This document shows, piece after piece, positions 31,174 to 43,667 of a DNA stretch of 64,000 nucleotides; the stretch's first letter is position 1; the number at the start of each line of letters is the position of its first letter. The stretch is from Trachythela sp. YZ-2020 (lineage: Eukaryota > Cnidaria > Anthozoa > Malacalcyonacea > Clavulariidae). The translations under genes were made by a program, and so were the position numbers. The notes below the pieces were generated by a model, which was given only the letters and a program-made list of their open reading frames with translations, did not search any database and was not told the origin of the DNA. Location: NCBI GenBank assembly GCA_016169945.1, contig JADLSH010000390.1:1488001-1552000 (forward strand). The letters are read 5' to 3'.

Positions 31174-31200
31174 ATGCCTTCGCGGCAAAAAGAAAACAAG

Positions 31201-31433
31201 ATGGCGGATTTCGACTTGGCTTTCAAGAGAGTATGCGAGAAGTTTAGTATAGAAAAGATCAATGAGTATCAACAAAGAGCCATTATTCATATTGTGGAAA
31301 GAAATCTGACGTGTTTGTAAATCTCACAACTGGTTTTGGGAAATCGCTCATATACCAATCATTGCCATTAATTGTGGATACAATTTCCAAAGCGTTGGGA
31401 CACATTGTGGTTGTTGTTTCTCCGCTTATTAAT
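31201..31433 (+). pseudogene. RecQ-like SF2 helicase, N-terminal remnant
   Basis: ATG at 31201 opens MADFDLAFKRVCEKF, then YQQRAIIHIVERN (Q-motif region). After a one-base shift near 31303 the sequence reads VNLTTGFGKSLIYQ, the Walker A motif of RecQ/DEAD-type ATPases, then HIVVVVSPLINL (motif Ia). Homology stops at 31433, possibly at an exon end; Walker B and the second RecA domain are not found. It lies in the 26644-35049 element, converging with the minus-strand gene. Inactive copy. Confidence 0.75.
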
Positions 31434-32113
31434 CTTATACAACCACACCAGCTCATTCAGAAACCCAAAACACAAAAACTGCACTGAACTCAGCAAATAT
31501 TTTTGGACATTGAAAAACTCTAGTATGGAATATTCAATTAAGTGGAAAATACTTAAAAGGTGTAACTTTATATGTTTGCATGAGAAATTTGTTATCATCT
31601 GCCATCCAGAACTAAGTTCTTTGAACACAAGAAACGAGCTTATATCCACATGTAGACAGAGAAAAAAGACATAGTGTACGTTGAAAAACCTTTGGATGAT
31701 GGTTTAATATTAATATTAACATTTACCAAGGGTAAACTTGGATGTTAATGGGTTAACCATACTATCTGCCTGTGTCTTTTAGCCATTAATATGCATGGTT
31801 ATCCACTTATCCCATTAATATTTTTTATCCCCTTAAAATGTCCAAGCTGACATTAGCACTACTTTGCTATTTTACTCTGCCTAAAGCAAGATGATTTTAC
31901 ATGTCAATGGCAAAGTGTTAGATTTTAAAGGTTAGAAGTCCTTACATCACACCACTGTTAAACATTTTAAAATATTTGACCTATGCGCATTCCACATTGC
32001 ATATTTGCGTAAACCTAATGTTTATAATTATGCCATAATAGTGGTTGAAAATTGTGTGACGTAAGCACTTCTTGTCTCAATTAATACATAATGTCCATAG
32101 AGATTTCAAAAAT
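31434..32113. other. No gene recognised
   Basis: Sequence between the two convergent gene remnants. A plus-strand frame 31372-31674 overlaps the helicase in another phase and is a shadow. Confidence 0.4.
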
Positions 32114-34793
32114 TCAGTAGTCCGTAATAGTATGTACCTTTGTTGACTTCTGACACATTTCTTTACTATATTTATGAGGAATGTGTTGAATACAAACATC
32201 CTTTAGTGGAGCAAAAGCATCAAAATACTCAACCAAAATCCTTGATACCAGAATGATATAGTTAAATCTTTGACTTTTCATGTCATTATGTGAAAGTAGA
32301 AATTTCAAGTTAGGAATTTTGCAAAGATCATCCTTTTGGCCTTTACTTGAACGAGAATTGCCAGATACCCTGTTTATTACCATGCGGTGATTGATCCAGT
32401 GAATATCCCTATTTTGATTGATCATTGTCATATTCTTGGTCTTCAATTCCATGTCAATGTTATCAAAGGCAACATTAAACCCTGGGTGACAGTCAGCTTT
32501 CCTTTTCGCCAGTTCCTTTTGGGCCTCACTTGTGCTGTCATCTTCTAGATGTTGAATGGTATGGTTTTTTTCGTTGGTTATAATATTCTTTGCCGCCTGA
32601 AGCTCAGCATCAAAATCTTTCCCAAGTGTATCCAACTTTGCCAATATGCTCTGATTTGAGCACGTAAGATGCATCTTACAAAATCTTTTGATGTTTAACT
32701 AAAATAAAATTGTGGTTGTTTAATAAATATTATTTATCAGAAGTTCTCATATCCTGAGTTTAAATTAGCCCTGAAGACAGCAAGAAAAATCTATTTATTA
32801 ATGACATCAATAAACTTTAATTAACACCCCTCATGGATTAGTTTCCTGTGCAGGTGCTAGTGGTGGGCGATATTTTATAAATATATTGATACTGTCAATA
32901 TTGAGAATTAATTGATACTGATAACGATACTATTTTTCAGTATCTATGATTTCAATATTCATCATGTGACATGGACTAATTGATTCTGAGGTCATGCTTA
33001 CATAAAGAATGACCCATTTATGAACCAGTAGCAAAAATCTAAGCAATGTATTTGCACTGTACTGTACATAATAATTTTATATGGTTATGCAAATTGAGTG
33101 AAGGGTGTTATCAAGACATAGTGTCAATGTTTATTTACTAGGTATGATGGGTAACAATATTCTAAATGCTGTCATGGTTTTAATGCAATTGTCAATTTAT
33201 ACCCATGAATTGTATTACCAGCTTTTTGTATACAAGCCAAATTTTTAAACTCCCAGCAAAATAGATAGGATACTTTGTTCTTCGAAGTATACAAATACTC
33301 AGTATCGAGTGGATTCTAAAATCACAGTATCACCCACAACTAAAATAGTGTCTCTCACCACTTTCCACTGCAGATGGAGGGAATTGATGATTGACAGACA
33401 CATGCATGAGAATTTCTGAGGTTTCATCAAATCTCTAAATCTGGGGATTGACTTAATGCATCCTGATTTTTCATGCATTTTGATAGTTCCTGAGGAGTTG
33501 GTAACATGAATGATACCACTGTACTATTGATTAATTCTGGGAGGACAATAAACACAATAGCACACATTGTTTAATATCATTATCACTTAATAAATTGGAA
33601 TCAATTTCCCTGTAATTACAATCATATAAACTAATATTTTAATAATACTAAGTCTCAAATCTTGGGATTATTTGTATAGATAATGATGAAAATAGCACAA
33701 AATATCTAATAATGTACATAAGTTTATACACAGTTTGTTGTATGATTGTGTACATTTAATTTCATATATATGGTGCAGACATGCAGTAAATCTGTTTTTT
33801 TGAACCACTAATTTGCACTATTTTCTATTAAATAGGATTTATGAGATTTATCCCCCAAATAGAACAGTTATAACTTTATATACAAATATAGACCATATTT
33901 ACCTCAGTGGACCCTGTCTTTAGAAGGACTCCAATAACTGCACCAGTTGCACTCATATGCCAATTTCGTTGCTTCAATAAAATCGAGCCCGCTAAAGCAA
34001 CACTCGGAAACCATTGTGCTTCTTTATTACGTCTGGATGAGGCAACTGTCATCAAGAAGGCATAAAAGACTGGTGATGTAGTCTGCCATTCTTCACTCAG
34101 TGATTGCATTGAATATTTCACTAAGTCGTTCTTTCCAGTTTTTCTGAGTACGGGTGGATGTTTCCACGAACAAAGCCCGTTCACTTCAGTAGAAACAGTT
34201 CGAAGAACATTTTCCACGACAAACTTTGATATCAGTTTACATTTCATAACTGAATTGGCTATCCTTTTCGGCGCTCCGTGAACGAGAGCCTTTTCAATGG
34301 CTTCATATTAATTCAGATGGCAATGTTTTGTTGCAGGTTTTACTGGGATACTCGATTGATATATAATCCCGGTCTATGTCCATAGGAAGTACAACTCGTG
34401 GGATTAGAAAATTTCAACGATTTCGCTGCGCCACTTCGCTGCTGCTGCAGTGTTGGTCGAACCGAAATGTTGCTAATCATATCTTTCTCATTTGAATTAC
34501 TTCGCATTCTTTTAACTCTGATCAAATGGCCATCTTTGGAGAAATCATTCTTAATTTCTTCCTTGGCATCTTTAAACTTTTGATAATCTTTTATAATCGC
34601 AACAAACGCTTATAACAGGTATTAGAACAAACAAATAGAACGCTTCCCGAAGATTCGAAGAATACAAATTGACATCGATATCAATTGCTGTTTTGATTAG
34701 ACCTTTCATATCTGCTTTTGTTTTCCCTGGAGCGCTGTTCCAGAGAAAACATCGATGATCGCCTCCGATTATTTTTTCTGAAGTTTTATTCAT
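32114..34793 (-). pseudogene. Multi-exon gene of unknown family (DUF6589-like transposase?)
   Basis: Minus strand. N-terminal pieces: 34793-34600 (DHRCFLWNSAPGKTK) and 34525-34340 (RVKRMRSNSNEKD), then 34307-33902, whose end LLKTGSTE meets a donor GTAAAT. An acceptor TTTTAG at about 32703 opens the next exon, LNIKRFCKMHLTC, running through LAKLDTLGKDFDAEL and PGFNVAFDNIDMELK to a donor GTACAT near 32135. The pieces FNVAFDNID and HWINHRMVINRV resemble multicopy invertebrate proteins I associate with DUF6589; I cannot verify this. Downstream exons were not found and frame breaks lie near 34320 and 34600, so the copy is broken. As the largest gene in this element it is the candidate transposase. 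Confidence 0.5.
32704..33895 (-). other. Probable intron of the unknown gene
   Basis: Bounded by a donor (complement of ATTTAC at 33896-33901) and an acceptor (complement of CTAAAATAAA at about 32704). No coding motif inside. Confidence 0.45.
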
Positions 34794-35058
34794 TTTTTAG
34801 CTTATTTTTAAATCGTAACAATTATAACAAAGGGAAAGCAAAATTGTATTATTACTTCGCGCGGGAAATTTAATGTTTACAACTTGCTTGCGGAAGTCAT
34901 TATAAAAGACTAGCGTTGATTGGCCCACTGCAAAACCCCTAGCAAAATCTTATTGGTTCTTCATAACAAAGGGAATGGAATGTATCGCTCGGTCCAGCAG
35001 ACGTTAGTTGGCGAGGGTTTGAGCCATAAGAACGTCTGCGAGCAGGCTATTCGCTGAG

Positions 35059-35632
35059 CGGCTCTCTACGTCACAGTAGAAGCCAAATGCACCGATGGAG
35101 TCGGGTGGACCGGTGCAAGCGCCTGCAATCTGTACGAAATGCACCGGTCGGCGGTCAAATCTACTGTGACGTAGGGCTCTAAAACAATGGTTTTGATGAT
35201 GTCACAGTAGATTTCACGCGGAAAAGGACTCGGGACCGGTGCATTCACCGGTGCAAAATCAAATCTACTGTGACGTATCGGTGCATTTGCCTTTCTACCG
35301 TGACGTAGCTGCGAAATGTTTGACGCCTACGTTATTGTCGCGAAATTATTGACGCCAACACGTCGCAAAATAACAGAAAGTTCGAATTTGCAATATTTGA
35401 AATAGCACGTCGCATATTTTACTTATTTTGACATTTAAATGTGAATTAATAACTGTTTAATCTAATCTTGACTTCTAATGAACTTTAAGAAATGATTTAG
35501 TGTTTTAAAGAAATGTTCAGTGCGTTTTCTATGGGCGGCAGAATATCGATAGTCGATACTATAAATTCTTTATGATTTCGCAATTTTGACCGGTGCATTT
35601 GCATCGATTGCACCGGTCTGGATCCGCCCCTG
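35059..35632. promoter_or_regulatory. hAT subterminal motif cluster
   Basis: ACCGGTGCA or its complement occurs six times (near 35108, 35140, 35234, 35246, 35589, 35610) and CTACTGTGACGTA or variants about five times (near 35066, 35161, 35200, 35263, 35298). Dense subterminal repeats are known transposase-binding sites in hAT elements (for example Ac). TGACGT is also a CREB/ATF core, so a promoter role is possible. Confidence 0.7.
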
Positions 35633-35640
35633 CTAGCCCA

Positions 35641-37080
35641 TATCAGTGGTGTAACTTAACGCTTGCCGCCCGCTTGCCCAGGGCAAGTGAAAATCATTGC
35701 GGGCAAGTAGAACTTTCTCCTTGGTGCCCGATCGGGCAAGTTGCTTTCTGTTTCAGCTTTGCCAGAAAAAGCTGGCCATCTCTAAGTTATTATCCTCAAA
35801 TACAGTAATCGAACCATGGGAATTCTAGATATTTTATTTTGAAAGGTGTAAACAGACGCGGCCTTAAGTCATCACGAAACGAAGACACGACAAACTTTGA
35901 TCAGTTTTGATGCTCAAAATAAGTTTAAAAATGACACTTACCTCAAAGGTTTTCGCAGATATCGCAAGTCCTTATATAATATGAAAGCCACGCTTGCTTT
36001 TTTATAGATTTTTTAAAATATTAATACGTATTTTTCAAGTGTTTCTGCGTGCAATGCAAATTACACGACCAAGAATTTTGACAAACACGATGGAAAAATA
36101 GCGCGATGCCGCGATTTCATTGGTCGATAAATTCACGTGACAGCTGTCCAACCTCCTCTGAGACTATGCAATATATAATACAACTACTCTACAAAACTAT
36201 ATAATATTTACATAAAATTTTAACATTATAATTAATAAATACTAGGCATAACCACGGGTTAACAGTGCGACCAAACTCCAACTTCTTTTAATTTAAAAAG
36301 GAATAAATATGCAAGGAAATGTTCTCGATAAAATTCCGACGCAAAGCCGAGTTTTATAAAATAAACGAATCTTACCGTGATGACATGCAGTTGTAAACAC
36401 TAGATTAGTGGTTGTAAATACATACTGCAGATGCAGGTGAAACAAGTTTAAAGAAAAGAGTGTTAATATTGTCATATGAGTCGTCAAGAACCTTAATATA
36501 CCAACAACTGAAAACCAATAAATTGTAACAAGTTAGTTTTTCATATTTAACAACAATACATTACTGAAAAGTATAGTATTAAAATTGTTGAGTTTAAATC
36601 GTACTAAATCTAGTTTTATAATTTATTTTTAAATTCACAAAAGTCCACAGTGGGACAAACCACGACTGGTATATTTACAAATAGTATTAGCCACGTTTGG
36701 CAACTTATTACCGCGTTTGGCAATTTATAAACGAAAATTCAAACGGTTAATATATAATATCAAGATGAATATCAATGACACAGAGTCAATGATCAATCGC
36801 TCAAATATTCAAATCACAAGTACATACCTCGTGGAGCCCTCACGCGACTTTACTTTAGGCTTTTGAAATGTTTGTTTCTTGTAGGAATAATAAAAGATAA
36901 AGAAATAGAATTAGTCTTAAGTACTACTTCTCACATTTGCTTAAGACAAAACCGTCTTTAAAAGATGAAAACGCTGAAAAATAATCGAAATACTCACCTG
37001 CAAATGCTTCATCTCAAAGTCCCTCGTCTTTAGAATCGTCTTTATGACGAAGAATTTTCAAGGAAGTATTCGCGAAAGAG
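35641..37080. other. No gene seen
   Basis: Near 35670-35750 the motif GGGCAAGT recurs (GCCCAGGGCAAG, GCGGGCAAG, TCGGGCAAG). Otherwise AT-rich DNA without recognisable coding sequence. Confidence 0.45.
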
Positions 37081-37085
37081 TAAGG

Positions 37086-37856
37086 AATTTTCGCCTCGCC
37101 AGCGCTGCCCTCGCTTCCTCGCTTTAGTGCTGCCCTCGCGCGCCAACTCCGGAGGTCGACTTGGAGCAAGTCTAGCTTGCTGGTCGCAATAACAACTATC
37201 GAGAGTTAACTATTAATATTTACAATAAAAACGAGTTATTAGTTCTTAATAAGTTAGTTAGTTAGTTCGTTATTTTCAGCCAGTTTATTAAATACCATAT
37301 GTTGACGCACTACGTGTTTCAATGTCTAGAGATTTCCAATCACTTGATGCCAGGAAAGAGAAAGAGCGTTTACCAGAATTGCTGCTTACTTTAGGAAGTA
37401 CCAGATTATTGTTCGCAGCTCCTCTAGCGCTTTGGCTATGTGCAGCCTTGAAAGGAATTAATACGTTTTTTATATAACTAGGTGTTAGGTTATTTAATGA
37501 TTTAAATACAAGTAGACAACGGAAATATTTGACGCGTTCATTGATTGTAACCAACCAAGCTGCAGGAACAACGGTAGTGAATGTGCTTTCCTGTCAGTAT
37601 TGAGAATCACACGTGCTGCTTTTTTCTGTAATTTTAGAATTTTGTCTAAGTTCTTTTGACAAGTGTTTCCCAGACAACACAATTAGACAGTTATAAAAGG
37701 CCAGCCTGGCAGGAAATGTCTTATTCGACGAAAGATACCAAGACGTAGACTTGCTCCAAGTCGACCTCCGGAGTGGGCGCGCGAGGGCAGCACTAAAGCG
37801 ATGGCAGCGCTGGCGAGGCGAGCGCGGGCGACGAAGTCGCGAGCGGGAGGTCGACT
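37086..37856. repeat. GC-rich inverted repeats flanking a LINE fragment
   Basis: The ~85-bp segment 37086-37172 recurs inverted at 37745-37825 (GACTTGCTCCAAGTCGACC, CGCGCGAGGGCAGCACTAAA). Within the right copy AGTCGACCTCC at 37752 pairs with GGAGGTCGACT ending near 37856, so the right copy is itself a ~105-bp foldback. The tip CTCTCCTCCGCAGAGG at about 37857 matches the MITE at 22865. Confidence 0.6.
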
Positions 37857-37859
37857 CTC

Positions 37860-38600
37860 TCCTCCGCAGAGGCTTTGGAATCACAGGAGGCCCAGGCTCT
37901 ATTTGCCCGCGCCCGCCTGTGACTTCCTTATAACGAGGGAAGGAAGGAAACATTGAGACCAAAATAGCCCAGACTTGGCATATGTTACACGAAACTATCC
38001 TCGATTTTTCGCCTTTAAATGCATTTCTTTCGAGATTAATCGATATCCCCTGCAATAATGATACCGTACAACTCTCAAAACAACGATGCTTTAATCAAAG
38101 AGCTTAAATTCGCTCTAAAATCCGTGAGGGAATGACAAAATTTGGCAAAAATATATCCGCGTGCCAGGTTTGCTGTTAAAAAACCGGAAGTCGTTGAACA
38201 ACTCAAAATACACTCAAACCTGATTGGACAACTTTGAAATTTTTGTTGATATTCGTTGTCCAATCAGAATATTCGTTGTCCAACCTGCTCACAGTTGTTT
38301 TGGAGAGATATACTATTATGTTAGTTTGCTGTATAATCATAATGCTAAATAAATATGAAATGAAATATCTAAAGACTGTTGTGACATGTTTGTTTAGCAT
38401 GTGTACTTCTTATATATTATTATTATTTACAATAATCACAGTGTTGTAATCAGAGTGTTGTAATCTCATCGTTTGGACAAGAAAATAAATCTATACATAC
38501 AGTGTGCCATTAGCAATATAAATACGTTCAATATTACTATTTGGTCGAGGAATTTTGCATGCAGTTTGGGCGTCAAGGCAGATAGTAACTCCTAGTATAT
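37860..38600. other. Insert within the LINE, no gene
   Basis: Separates RT thumb from C-terminal LINE sequence. Contains TTGGACAAC / GTTGTCCAA repeats near 38224-38280. TSD not found. Confidence 0.4.
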
Positions 38601-39480
38601 ATATTATAATATACTTTTATACTGAGATCGTTTTACACAAGTAGTCAATATGGTTATTTCAGTTCATGTTCTGGTCGAAATGGACGTAACTCCTAATAAT
38701 TTATCACTTGCTATTGTCTTAACCTGAGAGCCATATAATTCAAGATTAAGATCTCCACTAACTTTGTTTCTGTTTCCAATGACCATGGCTTTCGTCTTCT
38801 TTGTACTGATTACCATCTTGTTATTTTCTGTCCATTTCACCACTCGTTGTAAATCATTATTTTCTGTTCCACGTCCTGTAAGTTATAGCCAGCTACATAT
38901 TGTGTTGCGTCATCAGCGTAAAAGTCAATTTCAGTGTCATTTAGATGTAGAGGTAAATCATTCATGCAAAGAATAAACAACAAAGGCCCAAATATCGAAC
39001 CTTGTGGAACACCAGATGTTATGTTGGCTTTTGATGAAAATTTGTTGTCCATATAAACTTGGAACTGTATGTCCGTTAGGTATGAATTAAACCATGACTA
39101 TTGCGCTGCCGTCAAGACCATATAGCTCTAGTTTAACAAGAAGTGTAGTGTGGTCTACGAGATCAAATGCCTTTCTTAAGTCAATCATAGTAAGACAAAT
39201 AATCTTACCTTTGTCCATGTTATCCAATAGATAATCAGTTAATTTGATTAACAACGACTGACATGAGTGGTACCTACGAAAGCCCGATTGCTGTTGGGAA
39301 AGAAGGTTGAAGGTGACCAGAAAACTGTAGAATTCGTCGAATACATGACGCTCAAGTACTCTTGATAAGAGTGGAAGTATTCAAATAGGCCTGTAGCAGT
39401 TTATCTCGCTTGAATCTCCGCCTTTGAAAAGAGGTGTTACACTTCCATCGTTTAGGGACAGTAGACGTAGTTATACTGTC

Positions 39481-40751
39481 GAAATTTCAATGCCGAAACA
39501 GAAAATCTAAAATTTGCTGAACTAAAAGTGTAAAATCAACCGAAGAAGACATCACAGGAGCTTTTTTGGGAAACCAGAATCCAAAACAGTTTACCGTGAA
39601 ACACTTAAACTATCTTTTTTTGTCTTGTCGGGGAGCACGTACGTCGGGAAAAAGGACAAGTTAATGGCATGCAAGAGTTGAAAACTACAAAGTACAGTAA
39701 AATACCCGAACTGCCTGTAAAAATCATTGACTATACCCAGACTATGCAGGTTTTCACAAAGTCGAAACTTGAAAGGGTTATCTGCAGTAATGAAAATAAG
39801 TTGTATATTCAAGTACCAGGAACAACTTTTCAAATTTTCACACCGCGACGGCGAGTTTTATGTAAAACGTGATGAATGTGCTTCCCAGTTCCTGAAAAAG
39901 GTTCCCGACTTGCGACTGTTCGACTTGTGTTCGTCGGGAGCCTGTTGCTCTGAAGTCAGTTTTAGTTTGAACGTACTATTTTTGTGGAGAAATTATATAA
40001 TTTGTAATGGATTAACAATAGAAATTGATGCATCTAGTAATCTAGAGTGAGCAAACTGTTTTTAATCATTCTTCTTTTATTTTATTTTATTATTAAAAGA
40101 TTTGAAATGAGGCTAAAAACTTTTATTTTATTTTATTCTTCTTTACCAATGACTTTACTCTTCTCTTAAAAATTATTTACTTGTTCATTAAAATAATGAC
40201 ATTTGAAAAACATTGGGAGCGTAAAACAGGGATTAAAACATTTTAGAATTAGGAAATTGTTGGCATTCTAACATTACATTGTTAATTAACTTATACTTGT
40301 TGAAACTTGTATAATGGTTGAAATTTTGAAGGCTATTTGAAAAGCGTCTTTAATTGTCTTTTAATGAATAAAAGAAAATAGAAGATTTTATTTTCAGAAA
40401 AATCTTTTATCCATCCCTGAACGATGCCTGGTGGTTCTTGCTTTAATAGGACAAAGACAGTTAGTATACTCGGCTCATTTATCTTGAATGATGTTATCAA
40501 ATAGGTAATTAAAAAGTATTTTCAACTAGCTTAACAAAAGTACCAAACCTACCGACGTGATTAAAGGTAAAATCAATACTGTTTATCAAGCTTAAAGGAA
40601 CAAATATTTACGAGCAGACAAACATGAAAATGTCGAACACTTTCTCTAGTGCAAAAACACTTCTCTGGTCTGGGTTTAGGTCAATGATTTTTCACACAGC
40701 TCACGGGTATTTTACTGTACTCTAGTATCTCTGTTTCGGCATTGAAATTTC
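39481..40751. mobile_element. Inverted-repeat element in the LINE
   Basis: GAAATTTCAATGCCGAAACAG-type arms at 39481-39501 and complement at 40731-40751; a further match (TACAGTAAAATACCCG near 39699 and its complement near 40705) extends the arms, the left one carrying extra DNA. GAAATTTC at both ends is palindromic, so it may be an 8-bp TSD or part of the TIR. Frames at 39669-40050 match nothing I know. Confidence 0.55.
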
Positions 40752-40897
40752 CCGCCATCTTTGTTTACGTTTGGCTAACTACCATAGTTAAATCCTTAAC
40801 TATAGTTTTTTCTTAAGAAAAGCCCTGCGGTTCATGCTTTTCTTAATACCATCTGTCAACCAAGGAGCATTGTGGCTCCTTAGTTTCTTGCTTTGCA

Positions 40898-42088
40898 TCG
40901 GTGCATGAAGGCTATTACTAGAACGCGATACAACGATACAGGGAACCGGCTGGAATCGTGCATAATCTATGCAAATTATTGCATTTAAACCCATAGGAGA
41001 CATCAGCGATAATATAATTTCCAAGGGGTGTATATTTGATGAAATATACCGAAATATATATCTTATAATAACGCAAAACAACGATAAGACAACATTCCAT
41101 TAAGTCTGTTATAACAAGTGGGATTGGGTTTTTCCCAATTTGATCACAGCATAACTGTCTAACTAAATTAATAAAGGTTTTCAATATGAGAAAGTGTTGT
41201 TTTTTAAGTATTTTATGACGTGTTAGTTTCAAATTTCTGTAAATTATTTTCCTAAAAAGCAGGAAATGGCATTTATTTTAGTGACTCTAGATTTCAAAAT
41301 TTCCCAAGATTTCTCGATCGCTACCCCCTAAAAATTTAGCGCTGTTGCCCCGACTGACAATGAGTAAAAAAATTGGAAGTTTCGAGCAACAGATGCCAAC
41401 AAATGGGATCCGTTGCATCCTTTTGGCTCTTGTTAATATGTCAGCCTCCTCACACGATATGGCCAGTTACTTATTAGCTAACTAACATTTAACTGACAAG
41501 CCAAATATTTAACTGACAACTGACAAAATACCACAATTTTTGCTGACAACTGACATGCAGAACCTCCCATTCAGACCCTCTATTAAGCAAGCAATATGCC
41601 AAGTATACATATTTATATGTAGGAAATTGTCAGTCATATGCATTTGCTGTTTTCTTCATCGGAGCGTACTCTCACTAATTCCGAGTAGCCATGCTATTTT
41701 CTCCCACGAAAAGTGCAGGCTTCCTAGAAATTGATTTGTTCATCTTGGATGGTCATGAATATTAATTAGAACGTATTTTTGACACGAGTTTAGACAGTAT
41801 ATTTGAAATTTGGAACGTATAAACGAACTTACCCAAAATAATTGGAATTGAGGAAAGATAAATGAGCATGGTAAATAAGTACACGTTTAAAAAGCATATT
41901 TGAAAAAATCTACAAGTTCAAGAAGAATATTTGACGTTTGGCATAAATAAGTTATGTTTAAAATGAATTTAGACAGTTTAGAACCCTTATTTGAGAGTAC
42001 AGAACTTACGGGTTCGGCGCGCCATAAGCTCCAGTCCATGCAGGTTCCGGTTCCCTGTATCGCTTTTAGTGGTAGCCGTGCATGAATG
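40898..42088. mobile_element. Possible inverted-repeat element upstream of the LINE fragment
   Basis: GGCTATTACTAGAACGCGAT..GGGAACCGG near 40909-40950 recurs inverted near 42045-42080 (CCGGTTCCCTGTATCGC). LINE coding stops exactly at the left arm. Between 41485 and 41555 the motif AACTGACAA recurs. No gene, TSD unclear. Confidence 0.4.
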
Positions 42089-43667
42089 TCTGAAACATAA
42101 TTAAATTCTTTTTAATAATACTTTTATCGTAATCGCCTAACAATTTTAAGACGATATCGTCTTAGAATTTTGCAGTTTTCATACTCTTCGGTTCAGTGCA
42201 TGCTATGTAGATGACAATACCACCGTTCGATTCAGCGTTTTACGATCTCTTTAGAGAAGTAAATTGTGTTTGTTTACAACGCTACGCGGCCGATTTAGCC
42301 CCTTTCAAACACCTCTGTAGTTGTATTTGTTTACAAATTAACAATAATACAAACTAATTAAATATTCATTTCGCTTTCCTACCTTTGGTTTACACACTAC
42401 AAACTCGTAAATACCACCGACGGGGATTATATTTCCCATTTCCAATCCCTTTAGTTTGATACCATTTTTGTAATCATAGGACATAATCTAGCTCTTTTAC
42501 ACAGCGGGCCCAACTACGGTTTACGAGTCTGTAAACAAGTGTAAAATAATAAACTTACTTGGGAAAGAATCCGAAAGATTTCCATGAACAATATATATAT
42601 TATTTTGAGGAGAAAGAACAGCAAAGTTTAGTCTATATGAAGTACTTCACAATCGTAAGCAGCTGACTAATGCGGGCGCATGTGGAATTAGTCCGCACCG
42701 CCTGTCCCTTGCAGGCGTTATAATAAGTAGAAGAAAAGGAAGGGATGAAACATAAGTCACGTGACATTTTTAAATGCTTCTAACTTGACCGTTTCAACTT
42801 AATTTGATTATTTTACTACGTATTTAGTGTTCTCGTAGATGAACAAAGATAGCCAGTAAAGAAAAAACATCAATAAACCTGTTACTAAATGATTTTTAAC
42901 AGCAAGCATTCTTCGCCATTTTCGCGATATGTGCATGTATCTCGACTAGCCTATCCAGTACCCACGCTGACGTCATGAATTTCCGAAGCCACCGTTCGGA
43001 TGAAGTTCGGCGCTCGTGAGAAGTTCGGCTATTAAAAATAGCTGTGATTTGTCAGTCCCGTGACGGTTCATATATTTGGATACCCTTGAGCTATGTTACC
43101 AGCTATAACTTAGATATTTTCTTTAGAGCTGCCGGGCATGGAATCATTTCAACGCGAGCGGCTGTTCTGAATTTTTCAATAAATTTATTCGATCGAATCA
43201 AATCTCGAATCAAATATATATTTATGTATTGTCGGTGAAGTGAGATATTTTATATGAACATGTTATTGTTTGTAGAAAGAGAACTTGGACGATATGTCTT
43301 ATTCAAACGTTTCAAAGTTTATATATTTATTTATTAACTTTACAACCATACATAAATGTGAAAGAACTAAAACTATTAAATTAGAGAAAAAACAACTTTG
43401 AATAACTAAATATATGGTTGAAGGTAAGGTCAACTGGACACGAGTAGTCCCATGTGAAGACCGACTTTAATATATATATTGTTTGTAATAGAACCTTGAT
43501 TTTCTTGCTACTGTATTTAAATAATAGAACCTTAATTTTCTTGCTACTGTATTTAATTTTCTTGCTACTGTATTTAAATACAGCGACACTCTATCGAATT
43601 CAATTTCCACAACAGTTTTAAATACATATGCATTGAAATTACGCATCACTTTTGAATTTTATATTAA

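Larger units (their letters stand above)
26644..35049. mobile_element. 8.4 kb element with 9-bp TSD, RecQ-like helicase and unknown gene (AcademH-like?)
   Basis: The ends are TAGCCTGCTCGCAGAC and its complement, within arms of roughly 90 bp (left arm interrupted by an inserted element, right arm 34960-35049). The 9-bp TSD TTCGCTGAG is exact (26635-26643 and 35050-35058). Inside are a plus-strand RecQ-like helicase start (31201) and a convergent minus-strand multi-exon gene (34793-32114). A helicase with a large second protein recalls the AcademH lineage of Academ transposons; the TSD length would also suit Mutator-like elements. The class is an inference. Confidence 0.75.
24597..35632. mobile_element. 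hAT element hosting nested elements
   Basis: The ends are CAGGGGCGGATCCAG and its complement, with an exact 8-bp TSD CTAGCCCA (24589-24596 and 35633-35640), both typical of hAT. Its own DNA is only 24597-26643 and 35059-35632, about 2.6 kb; the rest is an inserted 8.4 kb element. No hAT transposase is visible, so it is non-autonomous. The left end has the G/C-run (GGGGGGTTCGGGGGTACCCC near 24660) seen in many CAGGGGCGGATCC elements of marine invertebrates. The right 570 bp is packed with repeated short motifs, annotated separately. Confidence 0.9.
37260..40895 (-). pseudogene. CR1/Jockey-like LINE, fragmented by insertions
   Basis: Minus-strand reading, 5' to 3': a linker piece 40895-40800 (KKLRSHNAPWLTDGIKK), then after an insert (39481-40751) the RT at 39480-38610: VTPLFKGGD, LRKAFDLVDH near 39170, SGVPQGSIFGPLLF near 39010, FYADDATQYV (catalytic, near 38920) and a thumb HFDQNMNWNNHI-type segment near 38670; after a second insert (about 37744-38600), ARLAFYNCLI, then KNLDKILKLQKKAARVIL and the C-terminal part to 37288. 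The tail ends in TTAG repeats (37253-37268). Several frame breaks; dead. The endonuclease is not found. Confidence 0.75.
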
